Shown here: piece after piece, positions 52,817-63,964 of the stretch
How the letters are laid out: the number at the start of each line of letters is the position of its first letter
Numbering within the stretch: position 1 is the first letter of the stretch
Assembly: GCA_017654935.2 (NCBI GenBank)
Contig: CM065711.1
Location: 37,057,165 to 37,121,164 of the forward strand
DNA length: 64,000 nt
Reading direction: 5' to 3'
Source of the DNA: Phymorhynchus buccinoides
Lineage: Eukaryota; Mollusca; Gastropoda; Neogastropoda; Raphitomidae
Position numbers and translations under genes: made by a program
Notes under the pieces: model-generated
The model's database searches: none
Told to the model about the DNA's origin: nothing
The model's input: the letters and a program-made list of their open reading frames with translations, nothing else

Positions 52817-54200
52817 CGTGATGGAGGAAGGAAAAAAAAAGGATTTGGGGCAAAGAAAAGAAAATTAATATTAACTAACGTATCAATTATAGTAATCTTG
52901 CAATTCCAGAGCTGGATATGACAGAAGCTATTTTGATCATTTCATGGCTGTAAACTACATCTTGTACAGTTCCTATGTTTGCTACTTGAATCCCAGACAA
53001 GGTGTATAGCGATGTTAAAAATGGACATTCGAAAAGAATGTGTTGAACTGATAGTGGGTGACCACAAGCGCATTCTACATCTTTAGAAAATTTGGTCTTC
53101 CATGAATTTAATCGAATTTTGTAAATCAGGCTAGACAAAGATCTTGAACATGAAAATATTTCAGATTTTGAAGGAAGTTTCTCTTTATGCATACAATTTT
53201 CTAAAATTGAATTTATTTCATGTTTTTTTTAGTTTTAGTGAAGTGTCCGAAAGTTTTCTGCTAGCACCTTCTTTGGCTAATCTATCAGCTAGTTCATTCC
53301 CACAGATACCACAATGCGATGGAATCCAGCAAAATTCTATATCAATTCCTTTGGACATAACAGAATGTATTAAGTATTTTATATAAAAAATTAGATCTCT
53401 TCTAACATTCGCATTCCAATTTTGTAAACTATAAAGTACAGATTTTGAGTCAACACAAAGTAAAATACTATAAATCGAAATATCAGTATCAGCTATCCAA
53501 GATAAGGCCATAAGAATTGCATAAAGTTCAGCAGTAAATATTGAAAAGCCTTTTCCTAGACAATATGATTTTTTAATTTTTAAATCGGGGATCACAAATC
53601 CAGCTCCAGTGTATGATTCCAAAACTGAACCATCTGTATACATTTTAAGATGATACGGATATACATTTTCTAGATGTTCTTTTGCTTCAACTGCTATCAG
53701 ATTGATATTATCATCTTTTTTAAGGCAGTATAATCTGTATCAAATTTTGCAGAAAAATGCTCCCACTGAGGTACAATAGGCATTACCGGTGTACTTGAAA
53801 TTAATGTAATATCAATGTCACATTTCTTAAATAATTCATCTGTATAATTTCTGATAGGTTGTAAGTAAGAAATATGTTTAGCCCTCTTAGGAAAGTCAAT
53901 GTTTGAATCAAGAGAAAATTCATTACTGACCTTCTAGTCACATACTTGGCTGTAGCTAACTTACGTTGATCTTCAAGTACTAACAAATTAGCTTCCCTGT
54001 ACGTTTTGAACGTATTTGTGTGCACTGGCACACCAAGTGCTAGTTTAATAGCCTTACTATCTATGCTTTGTAACCTTTTTAGTAGTGTCTGAGGAGCTGA
54101 AAAATAAACTTCTTCATGTATTACATTTGAAGAATTTAATGAAGCACTAGAGTCCTTTTCTTGCAATACAACTGCTGTTGGAATCGATGGCATTTCATAT
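52525..54200 (-). mobile_element. I-group-like LINE, 3' half: RT C-terminus, RNase H, C-terminal domain
   Basis: On the minus strand 54193-53801 encodes the RT thumb (VYFSAPQTLLKRLQSIDSKA, LALGVPVHTNTF). 53643-53218 is an RNase H with MYTDGSV, FTAELYAILMAL, LCVDSKSVLYSL and CWIPSHCGICGNELADRLAK, so all four acidic/His catalytic positions are present. After a frameshift in an A run near 53222, 53192-52887 gives the C-terminal domain CACGHPLSVQHILFECP. The 3' UTR contains (GA)n/(GT)n and ends by 52525. The 5' half lies inverted next door at 54230-55045. Confidence 0.88.
52640..52814. repeat. (GT)n-(GA)n microsatellite
   Basis: GT/GC-GT repeats followed directly by GA repeats, inside the LINE 3' UTR. 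Confidence 0.95.
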
Positions 54201-54229
54201 CAGTTGCTCTACCATTTGCCTTTATCTTG

Positions 54230-55045
54230 GAAGTGATTACTTAATTCATTTTACCAAAAATGTTGGTTTAATGGAACTCTCCCTACTATCTGGAAGAGGA
54301 CAGTTGTCATTCCGGTTCCTGAGCAAGGTAAAAGATGCACGATTGATCATCTAGTTAAACTTACAAGTCATGTTAAAAAAACAATTTTCTCGTAGAAAAA
54401 GTACACTTGCTACATGTTTTGTCATTAGAAAAGCATATGATAGTGTGTGGCACGCGCGTTTGCTTTATAAGCTGAACAATATTGGAATCAGTGGAACAAT
54501 GTATACATTCGTTAAATGTTTCTTGTCTGGGAGATTTATTTGTACTAGAATTGGTATATGTTATTCATCGTTTAAGAGTATCGATATTGGAATTCCCCAG
54601 GGGTCTATTATTGTTCCAATTCTGTTCACTATCCTTATACATGATCTTCCAAAGGTTCCATCTAACAATATCCATTTGGTGCAATATGCTGATGATATTG
54701 CAGTATGGATGAATACGAATATTAGAAAACATACAAACAAGAGAATAATAACACATGTTCAAAAACTTTATCAAGTTGAATTAAATAAACTAGACAAATA
54801 TATGAAAGAAAATGGGTTAGAACTTTCAGCAGAAAAGACACAATTGATGTTTTTTTAGTAATAGTGAAAATCCACAACATCTACCTCAGCTTGTTTTAGA
54901 AGGCAACATTCTACAATAAAATTTTTTAAAAACATTTAGGAGTCTATTTAACTCCCAAATTAAACTAGCGTTGTTATATTGAACATCTTATCAGTAAAGC
55001 TAGACAAAGGTTAAACTTTTTGAAAATAGTTAGTGCTCAATCGTG
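54230..55045 (+). mobile_element. Same LINE, inverted 5' segment: RT fingers and palm
   Basis: Plus-strand protein: WFNGTLPTIWKRTVVIPVPE, a frame break with a deletion, then FVIRKAYDSVWHARLLYKL, GIPQGSIIVPILF, YADDIAVW with the catalytic pair, and ENGLELSAEKTQLMFF. After more frame breaks KHLGVYLTPKLN and [17 protein letters not shown] follow. It points away from the minus-strand segment at 52525-54200 and stops at the protein position where that one begins. Ends in a G/GT tract. Confidence 0.83.
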
Positions 55046-55238
<193 letters not shown>

Positions 55239-55393
55239 TATCAGAATCAGTTTCATTGTTCTTAAAAATTGTTTTTATTTGAGACAACAAATAAACAAAT
55301 GATGGAATTGTTAATGTTATATTTTTGAATGTCAACTTTTAAAAGAGTTGTACTTGTATGCATTCTTTGTAAATTTGTGTTGAACCGTCTGTC

Positions 55394-55397
<4 letters not shown>

Positions 55398-55431
<34 letters not shown>

Positions 55432-55538
55432 AGTGTGTACTTGTGTGTGAGAGTACTTGAATTATATGTGTGCCCATGTGTATAGTGCAAATATCTCTGT
55501 GTGTGTGTGTGTGTGTGTGTGAGTGTGTGTGTGTGTGT

Positions 55539-55614
<76 letters not shown>
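55398..55614. repeat. (GT)n microsatellites
   Basis: Two GT tracts (55398-55430, 55496-55614) flanking a short unique stretch. Confidence 0.95.
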
Positions 55615-55615
<1 letters not shown>

Positions 55616-55845
55616 CGCATGCTGCGCGTGCGCCCCTGTACCCTGCACGGGCCTGGCCGGCCCCTGGACCCCTGCCTTTCAGTTTTGTCCGTTTTGAGGA
55701 GTAGCACCCAATATACTGGTATAATACCGGTACGGACATCCATACCGGTGCACAGCTCTATTTAGAATGACAACCAGGGCCAGTCTCAAGCGGCAACAAT
55801 GCAGCAATAGGCAAATGGGTTTGACAAACTTCAGTCAAAATAACA
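55615..55845. other. Spacer; resembles sequence near THAP pseudoexon
   Basis: GGGCCTGGCCGG...CCCCTGGACCCCTGCCTT recalls GGGCCATGGGTCCCTGGACCCCTGCCTT at 11030-11065, suggesting a shared small repeat. TACCGGTA motifs follow. No gene recognised. Confidence 0.45.
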
Positions 55846-56470
55846 CATGCTAACAGAGGCTGTTATCCGCATTGAAGCTTCGCAAACTCGCCTCAACTCT
55901 ACGGTTGACGATCGTCTCCAGCAACTGAATGACAAGATAAGTGCCTAATGTGACTATTTGGACCACAAACATGACTTTCTGCAAAATAACATCGACGATC
56001 TCGCACATAGGTTTGACCGATTAGAAGTAGAAAACGACATGTTGTGAAGCTCAAGCAAGATGAGTGAACTAGAGGAAAATTAGACTCGGGTGAAAACATA
56101 AGCAGAAGCCTGCTGTTTGGGGGTATTCCTATGAAGGCTCTGACAAGAATGTGAGAGATGTATCAGATGTGATAAAAAAACAAAAACTAGACATTAAAGA
56201 AAATATCTGCATTGAGCTTGCCCAAATATACATCTGTATTGTTACAAAATCGGGACTTTCCTGGTGTTGCACTGCCTCCGGGCATTGCCTCCAGGATCGT
56301 TCCCACCATCTTTATATCTACTAATGTCCCATATGTGTCTTTTTCAGACCGGAGGACATTAAACGGATTTTCACTCGAGCGTGCCCAAAGCCGTTGTGAA
56401 GAGAACATTCTACCTCATGAAATAAGTACCCATTCCTCATTCGAATTGTTTTATCGTCCGCCATTGTGAA
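55846..56470 (+). mobile_element. LINE ORF1-like coiled-coil remnant, interrupted
   Basis: With several stops and shifts the sequence reads IEASQTRLNSTVDDRLQQLN, DYLDHKHDFLQNNIDDLAHR and FDRLEVENDML, a heptad-rich coiled coil, then ENISRSLLFGGIP and VIKKQKLDIKENICIELA, as in ORF1 of L1/Tx1-type LINEs. The frame resumes after a 155-bp insertion with ERAQSRCEENIL. Inactive. Confidence 0.65.
56227..56381 (-). mobile_element. 155-bp dispersed element (copy 1)
   Basis: Flanked by TGCCCAAA at 56219-56226 and 56382-56389, an 8-bp target duplication. On the minus strand it contains CCTCCGGTCTGAAAAAGAC, ACATATGGGACATTAGTAG, GATCCTGGAGGCAATGCCCG and GGAAAGTCCCGATTT. Other copies are at 59325 and 63463. 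No coding capacity; class unknown. Confidence 0.78.
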
Positions 56471-56484
56471 TTTTACGAAACTAA

Positions 56485-56580
56485 GAGGCATGGCTTTGTG
56501 CATCGATTTATCGGCAAAGATGTAGATTTACACCCTCCTGCTCTATTTCTTGGTTCTTTCCGTGGTTAGGGTTAGGATGG
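56485..56580. repeat. Dispersed repeat R3
   Basis: Matches 40205-40312; ends GGTTAGGGTTAGGATGG. Confidence 0.7.
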
Positions 56581-57074
56581 CTATAGTTATATTTCGCATG
56601 CGAAGGGTACTTATTTCATGGGAGCTACTTATTTCTCATGACACCGTTATTGTAGCTTTCCAATGATTCAAGCAGAAGCAGTTGGTGCTTACTCGATGTA
56701 AACTCCTGAAAGAAAGTGACATTTACGTTCATGAGGACTTTTCTAAGCCAGTTCAACGCAAGCGTCAATGACTCTTTCCTTCACAGAAGACGAAATGATG
56801 GTGTCAAGGTAGACATGAACTTTAATCAACTCTTACAGATCAAAGAACTTATGGGTTTAACTTGAAAGACAACACAATTATCAAACTGAAAAATCGCAAC
56901 AAAAATCCGATCAGCATTTCCCATATGGTGCATTCTCAGGGCAACGCGATGCTGACCTTTAACCCTAAAATGGGAGAACTCAACCACCTGCTGACAAGCT
57001 GCCCTCGCGTTTGTCTGCCAGTCAACAGCTTCACAGAAGGGAGGTGAATCAACAACCTGCTATTTCCTCCGAAG
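56581..57074. other. Spacer with short decayed coding-like stretch
   Basis: Around 56690-56800, VNS*KKVTFTFMRTFLSQF-like readings may be further ORF1 debris, but I cannot support a frame. Nothing else recognised. Confidence 0.3.
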
Positions 57075-57235
57075 TCGGAGTGTGGCTGCTCATGTGGCGG
57101 GGTAATCAAAAACAGTCACACACACGTAATGTTCTCATCCCTAGCTGATGCATTTGTACCATAGTGTTCAAGTGCTTCGGCTGTTGGGATGATCCCTGGA
57201 GTCTTTTAGCCAAGGTACGACAACAACAACAACAC
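57075..57235. repeat. Dispersed repeat R1 (independent copy)
   Basis: Closely matches 7960-8115, ending in CAACAACAACAACA. Confidence 0.72.
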
Positions 57236-57262
57236 CACCTGCTATTGGAAAGTCTGCCTCGC

Positions 57263-57288
57263 CCCCCCCCCCCCCCCCCCCCCCCCTT
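57263..57288. repeat. C homopolymer
   Basis: A run of more than 20 C. Confidence 0.95.
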
Positions 57289-57317
57289 TACAATTCTTAG
57301 TTCTTTACACACAACCT

Positions 57318-58202
57318 ATTTTTAACATTGCTACTCACCGTGGCATCTCCCACCACTGCTTTTCTGATGACAACCAGGTTTACAGGTCTGACGATATCTC
57401 TCAGCTTCCTTATATCATTGAACGAACTCAATCATGCATTTCTGACATCAAGGCTTGGATGACTGACAACAAACTCCAACTTAACAACGACAAGACTGAA
57501 ATTATTTTCATTGTCCCCAAGAGACTTTTGTCTACAAACTCGCTCCCTACTTCTATCCAACTAGAGAACTCTCTCATTCAGACTTCTGCAAGCGTTCGCA
57601 ATCTTGGCTTCACACTGGACCAAACACTTTCTTTTCAAACTCAAATTTCCTCTGTCTGTTGTGCTTGCTACCTGTAACTCCGTCGCATTGCTTCTGTTCG
57701 TCATCTTCTCTCTGAAGACGCCACCAAAACTCTTATCTCTGCCTTTGTTCTCTCTCGCTTAGACTACTGCAATTCCCTTTTTGCTGGTTGCCCACAAAAT
57801 CTCCTCGCTAAATTGCAGAAAATTCAGAACAATGCTGCTCGCCTTGTACTGAGGTGTTCCAAATTATCTCAATCTACCCCAATGCTTGAATCTCTTTACT
57901 GGCTTCCTATTGGAAGGCATACCGAATACAAGCTCTCTCTGCTCTGTTACAAATCCCTGAATGGTCTGGCTCCTTCTTATCTCGCTGATCTTCTGAACCT
58001 TTACACACCTCTTAGACAGTTACGCTCCTCTTCTGACACTTCTCTCCTCCAGATCCCTCGTTACCGCACCAAGACCCTTGGCGAACGCTCCTTCTCTTTC
58101 CAGACCCCCTCCACTTGGAATAGACTCCCTTTACCTCTCCGTTCTGCCAACTCCCTTTCTTCATTTAAGTCTTCTCTCAAAACTACTCTTTTCAAATCAT
58201 AG
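57318..58202 (+). mobile_element. L2/CR1-like LINE, RT palm to C-terminus
   Basis: One frame from IFNIATHRG through CFSDDNQVYRS (the YADD box with the aspartates kept), WMTDNKLQLNNDKTEI, VRNLGFTLDQTLSF to a TAA at 57675-57677, then on in the same frame through RRIASVRHLLSEDATKTL, SRLDYCNSLFAG, LQKIQNNAARLVLRCSK, YWLPIGRHTEYKLSLLCYK, RSSSDTSLLQIPRYRTK, ERSFSFQTPSTWNRLP and FKSSLKTTLFKS, ending at 58202. Only one stop breaks it. The 5' end is truncated near a C run. Confidence 0.9.
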
Positions 58203-58583
58203 CCTGCTATATTTATTTTCAAAGTACTGTGCCCCTTCCATCCGCGTGTGTTAAATACAAACTCTAATCTTCCGTATAAGAACCAAAGCACACTATACTG
58301 CCAGTTCCAAAACACAATTTGCGAATGCCAAAAAAACTTAATCTTGAACATCTTTTCGAACCTTGCACCCATATTCAAAATGATTTTGCAGAATTTTTCC
58401 ATAACCTAAAAATAGCTAAGATACCATTCACACAAAATTCAATACTAACACACGGCCCAAAGGAATGGTTCCCCTATTGTCTGGCTCGCAGAGGCCATTC
58501 ACCGATCCATTTAGATATCACTTTTTAAATTATTCCATCTCGGCCGCCATTACATTACCTAAAACCAACTTAACAACTTCTTT
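58203..58583. other. LINE 3' flank; no gene recognised
   Basis: May include the LINE 3' UTR. A short frame at 58319-58528 has no recognisable features. Confidence 0.4.
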
Positions 58584-58905
58584 TGGCCGACATTTCTAAC
58601 AGTCATTTTGACCTAAATCTGATCCTCTCTTGGCCGCCATTTCTAACAGCCATTTTGACCTAAATCCGATTCTTTCTTGGCCGCCATTTCTAACAGCCAT
58701 TTTGACCTAAATCCGATTCTTTCTTGGCCGCCATTTCTAACAGCCATTTCGACCTAAATCCGATTCTTTCTTGGCCGCCATTTCTAACAGCCATTTTGAC
58801 CTAAATCCGATTCTTTCTTGGCCGCCATTTCTAACAGCCATTTTGACCTAAATCCGATTCTTTCTTGGCCGCCATTTCTAACAGCCATTTCGACCTAAAT
58901 TCAAA
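58584..58905. repeat. 47-bp minisatellite, 7 units
   Basis: Units start TGGCCGCCATTTCTAACAGC at 58584, 58631, 58678, 58725, 58772, 58819 and 58866, exactly 47 bp apart. Inner units are nearly identical, differing mainly at one T/C; the first is the most diverged and a degenerate partial unit precedes it at 58539. Confidence 0.95.
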
Positions 58906-59324
58906 TGACCGAAGTCAAACAAATAACAGTTTTTCATTGGTGGGGGTGGGGTCCCTCCGGACAGCGGGCCGGGTACCTAACTATATCCCTGACCCGTCCC
59001 AGTACCCCCTGTTTTAACTTCACATACACTTGTCATTCAAACACATAAAACACATACAACACATACTCGATGGCATAATTTAATTTTTAGTCCCCAACCC
59101 ACTCCCGTACATGGGAGCCCGGCGCGAACTCCGGAGGGGTGCCCTCGTAGTCGTCACGCAATCTTTGCGTATTGCTTCCCTAATGGGATAGCCCCCGAGT
59201 CCCCCCACACTTTGTGCATGGACTCACCTGTACGATGCCTCACCTCTACTTGGGCCAGGGTGGGGGTCCCTCCCGCCCCTTCTCTCCCCACGACGCGCGC
59301 AAATGTAAGAATCGTTAACCACCC
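58906..59324. other. GC-rich spacer, nothing recognised
   Basis: Unusually rich in C/G runs (GGGGGTGGGGTCCC, CCACCCCCACGACG). No coding signal recognised. Confidence 0.4.
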
Positions 59325-59472
59325 CCACGACGAAAATGGTGTTTTACGTCCTCTTGGTCTGAATCAGACACATATGGGACATTTGTAAATACAAATATGT
59401 TGGGAACAATACTGGAGGCAATGCCCGGAGGCAGTACGAAACCAGTAAAGTCCCGATTTTTTTTTTTAACCA
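59325..59472 (+). mobile_element. 155-bp dispersed element (copy 2, diverged)
   Basis: Shares GACACATATGGGACAT, GGAGGCAATGCCCGGAGGCAG and AAAGTCCCGATTTTTTTTT with the copies at 56227 and 63463. Confidence 0.72.
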
Positions 59473-60705
59473 CCCCCACCACACATTTTTACATTTTATC
59501 TGATCTAGGCTCCCATGCTATAAATATAACTAGCCATACAATTAAAGAATAATTAATAATTTATTTATAATAAATACAAAATCCATATCGTCACACTTAC
59601 CAGCATTACAACGGGGGTGGGGGGGGGGGGATTTGTTGCCACCACCCCCCCCCCCCCCCCTCTGAGTAAACAACTGATTTTCCTAGTATTTAATAACTTG
59701 ATTAATTAAAAAGAAATTATTGACTCACAATAACGAAATATTTAAAAACAAATCATACACACATACGAGTGTCGGTCATTATCGTCTCCTCTCTACTCCA
59801 CCTTACTAATGATCGCCGTGCGCACGGCCATTGGCCGGGAGTCTCTCGATCAACATCGCTAATAATTCAGAAGCCATTCATATCATTTGTTTACTATTAT
59901 ATCAATTTTATTAGTAACTTTTAACATTAACTATTTTACACGGATTGATCGCCTGTCGCCCTTGGGTTCGGCTGCTGAGGACCTCAGGTTTATGTAATAA
60001 TACACCAGCATTATAATAACGTTTTTAATATCAGATTATTTAAGTCACCAATACACAACACACACACACAACTCGCCACAAACGTTACATTACCACTGGT
60101 TATTTCCCCTAGATGAGGGGTGGAGAGCCTCCGGTGGTGCCCGTCTTTTTGTCCATTGTAAATAACAATAATAAATTTATATCCTTGTAAATAAGACACA
60201 AATAGTAGGTCCATTATTTAAATACTTAACCCGTGCGGTGGTCTCCCCCTTGAGGGGACGGGCCCACTGTTGGTTGTTGACGCGAGGATGGCTTGCGTAT
60301 ACCTCCTTCAGTGGGCGCGCCCCCTCTTGGCATGTTGAAAACCCCCGGGTCACTGTCCCTCCCCACCCTGTCCTTCCCCCCAAGCCAGACAGGGAACTCC
60401 CAGGGGGAAAGAGTTATTTCCCCTGGTAGGACCATAAGAAGTTATAATTAATATTTATTCTATCTTTTGTAAATAATCATAACAAACTTTGCACTTTTGT
60501 AAATATAATATAAATATTTGTAAATACATTCTTTTTAACTTAGATAAGGGCCAAATTTGGCTCTTTAATAATAAAATAAAATTTCGATTTTTTAACTCCG
60601 TAGCCCTCGATTTTAATCTACAATTGAGGGGTTGGTCACTATACCCATTTTACAAATGATCAGTCTTCAAATCAATTACTTTTAAAATTTTAAATCATTA
60701 TAATA
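59473..60705. other. Spacer, nothing recognised
   Basis: A/T-rich stretches alternate with G and C runs (59615-59660) and a GC-rich part at 60230-60430. I recognise no gene, RNA or transposon ends. Confidence 0.4.
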
Positions 60706-60745
60706 AAAACTAGCAGTTACTACCCGCTTCGCGGGTATCCTTTCT
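60706..60745. repeat. Short hairpin TACCCGCTTCGCGGGTA
   Basis: A 7-bp stem around a 3-base loop, preceded by ACTAGCAGTTAC. Such motifs often mark an end of a mobile element; the rest was not identified. Confidence 0.45.
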
Positions 60746-61077
60746 CCTACCCTCATTTCCCTGTGCGCATTGTCTTCCGGAAAAAGTTCTTTATAAGCGT
60801 AGTCAACTGTATTAAGAATCCACTGTATTATTATTTGATTTAACAGTTACCTTGAAAATTTTCACACACTACACACAGACGTACATATGGCGAATCACTC
60901 AATCTGCACACACGCACACAGTGGTTTAAGTTACCTTGAAAAATTTCACACACAAACACACACACTACACATACACAGACACACACAGACACAAACACCA
61001 CACACACTACACACACAGAGACACAGACACACACATACGCACACACAGACAGACACACACAATACACCGGTGACTGA

Positions 61078-61146
61078 CACGTGCTGGGCCTTCCTAGCAC
61101 CTGTTACGGTGGAAAACACGTGCTTGGCCTTCCTAGCACCTGTTTG
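61078..61146. repeat. Short direct repeat pair
   Basis: ACACGTGCTGGGCCTTCCTAGC...CCTGTT is repeated once ~38 bp later with small changes. Confidence 0.75.
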
Positions 61147-61254
61147 CGTGTCCTGTTACTTTTGAATCTGTTTGCGTGTCCTTTTTTTGTTTGTGGCACA
61201 AGCCACAAACCTATAACTCACTTTGTCTGTCTGTCGGTCACTTCAAATCGAGGC

Positions 61255-61375
61255 TACAAAATTGTCGCACTTCAAATCGAGGCTGCACTTCAAATTGAGG
61301 CTGCTCTTTAAAATGATGTTTCGTTTTCAATTGTCGCACGCCACAAACGATTGCGAATCCCGCTTGTTTATTTTT
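61255..61375. repeat. Dispersed repeat R2
   Basis: CACTTCAAATCGAGGCT is repeated two to three times, then a match to 39165-39255 through CACGCCACAAACGATTGCG. Confidence 0.7.
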
Positions 61376-61475
61376 AGGTTGGTTATGTGGTGTTGTTTTG
61401 TGGAAAGTTTTTATTTACCTTGCTGCTTTGGCGTCTTGCTGCTTGCGCGGGCTGCTGGACACACCGGAAGTTGAA

Positions 61476-61620
61476 AATGAAAATGAAAGTGAGATCTCTA
61501 AGGCTCGGAGCACCTGATGTACCACATGATGTATTTGACTCGGACGAAGAAGAGCGGTTCACACAAATGCATAGCAGACAGCGACGAAGAAGACGACGAA
61601 TTGATGATTGGAATAATTGA
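61476..61620 (+). CDS. Short acidic/basic open frames, unknown
   Basis: One frame gives a 46-residue peptide (MKMKVRSLRLGAPDVPHDVF, then an acidic DSDEEE and an Arg-rich stretch); an overlapping frame gives ADSDEEDDELMIGIID before a stop. Acidic DSDEE stretches are seen at the N-termini of some transposases, but no other support exists here. Probably not a functional gene. Confidence 0.2.
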
Positions 61621-61761
61621 CTGAAGTACAGATACGCTTTTAACTGTTTTTTACCCTTTTTTTACCTTTTTTTTACGTTCAATGTGCTCCGTGTGTGTGG
61701 GCCTTAAACCGGGGTCTATCAAGTTCTCCAGCGGGAGAGAGTTTTAAAAGGGGAATAATTG

Positions 61762-62329
61762 ACAAAAGTAATGGTAGCATATGATCGTACTAGGATGAAG
61801 GGGGTCGATCGCTTTCTTGAATAATTACGGAGTGTGTTGCACAATGTAATGTACCCTATGTTCACCATGGATCATCCATCTCGATACTGTGAAAGTTTGG
61901 CGGTGATAAAACTACGCTAAATATGGTTGCACCCAAAAACGCACAAAAGTAAAAGTGGCATAATATGATCGTGCTATGATGAAGGGGGTCGATTGCTTTC
62001 TTGACTAATTATTACGCTAATTACGGAGCGTGTTGCAAAATATAATGTACCCTATGTTCACCAGGGATCATCCATCTCGATATTGTGAAAGTTTGCCGGC
62101 GATAAAACTACGCTAAATATGGTTGCATCCCGAAAACGCACAAAAGTAATAGTGGCATAATATGATCGTGCTATGATGAAGGGGGTCGATTGCTTTCTTG
62201 ACTAATTATTACGCTAATTACGGAGCGTGTTGCAAAATGTAATGTACCCTATGTTCACCAGGGATCATCCATCTCGATATTGTGAAAGTTTGGCGGCGAT
62301 AAAACTACGCTAAATATGGTTGCATCCCG

Positions 62330-62333
<4 letters not shown>
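61762..62333. repeat. ~190-bp tandem repeat, 3 units
   Basis: Units start ACAAAAGTAA at 61762, 61943 and 62140 (periods 181, 197). The later two contain an extra CTAATTATTACG step. All share GAAGGGGGTCGAT, ACGGAG(C/T)GTGTTGCA and GATCATCCATCTCGATA. The array runs directly into a (CA)n tract. Confidence 0.93.

Positions 62334-62386
<53 letters not shown>
62332..62386. repeat. (CA)n microsatellite
   Basis: Pure CA repeats. Confidence 0.95.
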
Positions 62387-62390
<4 letters not shown>

Positions 62391-62464
62391 TACCTAGCTT
62401 GCGATTTAGAGCCCTCCATTTTGTTTGTGTAGTCCATGTCTTTCTAACGTCTGTCTACGTTCGC

Positions 62465-63035
62465 TTAGTGTTTGTTTTCTTTTTTGTTTTTCCTCACAAC
62501 TAACCAAAACAAATGCCCCATATGTGCCTGCCCAGGACGAGAGGACGTAAAGCCCAATTTTTTGTTACGTCTCCTGTCAGCGAGTGGTGCCCAGTGCAGC
62601 TGCGTGTACATTTCTTCCACACTAGATGTCTGGCGATGCCTGTTCACCACCCAGAGGGCAGCTCGCCGCTGAACGTTCTCCACCCTGCCAACATCCTTCG
62701 TGGTGTAGGGACCCCAAACTGGGGTACTCCAGAACAGGTTGATGTTAACGGATCCGACTTTAACATTTTGCCAAAGGAAGCCTAAGGTCTTACTGGCCTT
62801 TCTGGTTACATTGGAAATGTGGGTGTCCCACTTGATATCTTGGGAGATGGTGACACCCAAGTACTTGTTTTTTTGGAATTGCTTCAGCTTTTGACCGTGG
62901 AGGTGGTAATCCTGGCTCAGGTGTTCTGGTTTCCGTATAACACGGAGGCTCTGGCATTTGTCAGGATGGAACGACATTTGCCATTTAGTCTCCCATGATG
63001 CCAGGTTGGTGAGATAATCTCTTACAATGGCAGAT
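62465..63035 (-). mobile_element. Jockey-like LINE, RT palm/thumb remnant
   Basis: Minus-strand frame: LTNLASWETKWQMSFHPDKC, YLGVTISQDIKWDTHISNVT, KASKTLGFLWQNVKVGSVN, then WSTPVWGPYTTKDVGRVENV and QRRAALWVVNRHRQ. About 20 residues (the KALVRPxLEYA segment) are missing between GSVN and WSTPVWGP, an internal deletion. Truncated at both ends. Confidence 0.85.
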
Positions 63036-63222
63036 TAAGCTGCAGATAAAGGAGGGGTTTTAGCAGAGTTTGTGTTCTGTTAATAAGTACATGTATGAGT
63101 CAATTTTCTTTTTAATGTTTTGTGGAACATGAAACTTTTTTGTTTACATTTGGTTTTGTATGACAGTGATGGACAAATGAATACAAGCATTGTAAATAAT
63201 GTTCACTGATGGTATCTGGAAG

Positions 63223-63226
<4 letters not shown>
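63036..63226. other. Spacer, nothing recognised
   Basis: No feature recognised. Confidence 0.4.
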
Positions 63227-63295
<69 letters not shown>

Positions 63296-63306
63296 CACAC
63301 ACACAC
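63227..63306. repeat. (CA)n microsatellite
   Basis: CA repeats with one AACAC break. Confidence 0.95.
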
Positions 63307-63462
63307 ATGAAAAGTTATCACAAATATAGCACAGATGCAAAACTGCTCGATGAAGATTGTGCAACAACGAAAATAGTCTTGCAATATCACAACGCATTTT
63401 ATTATCAAATTATAATAATATAATAATTATAATTGCTTAGAGGCTCATTATCATCAGTACCT

Positions 63463-63622
63463 CAACACGATGAAAATCTGTTTAACGTCCTCCGGTCTGG
63501 AACAGACACATATGGGACTTAGTAGATATAAAGATGGTGGGAACGATCCTGGAGGCAATGCATGGAGGCAGTGCAACTCCTGGAAAGTCCCGATTTTTTT
63601 TAACGATACAGATGTGTATGAT
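63463..63622 (+). mobile_element. 155-bp dispersed element (copy 3)
   Basis: Close to copy 1: CGTCCTCCGGTCTGGAACAG, ATAAAGATGGTGGGAACGAT, GGAAAGTCCCGATTTTTTTT and ATACAGATGTGTAT at the end. Confidence 0.78.
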
Positions 63623-63908
63623 GAATGACTACCTCAGCACGTCTAAAAGGATTAAATCTAGTAGAAAATTAACTGGTTAACTTGTTACGTTATGTAAACT
63701 GAAAATAAAATCTTTGATGGGGTAATTACAGTCCTTGTTATTCTAAAAATAAAACTCTTCAATTCAGGGACTCTTTTGTTAAAGCTATTTTTCTTATGTG
63801 GCGTAATCTTATACAATGGCAGTTTATGCTGCAAATAAGGATGGTTTGGGGCAGAATTTTAGCAGAATTTATGGTTACGAAAAAGGTCATTGTGGATGAA
63901 CGATAAAG

Positions 63909-63921
63909 TGTGTGTGTCTGT

Positions 63922-63964
<43 letters not shown>

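Noticed and set aside
58584..58905. CRISPR-like array of regular repeats
   Set aside because: Units are contiguous with no unique spacers, in a eukaryotic genome. It is a minisatellite.
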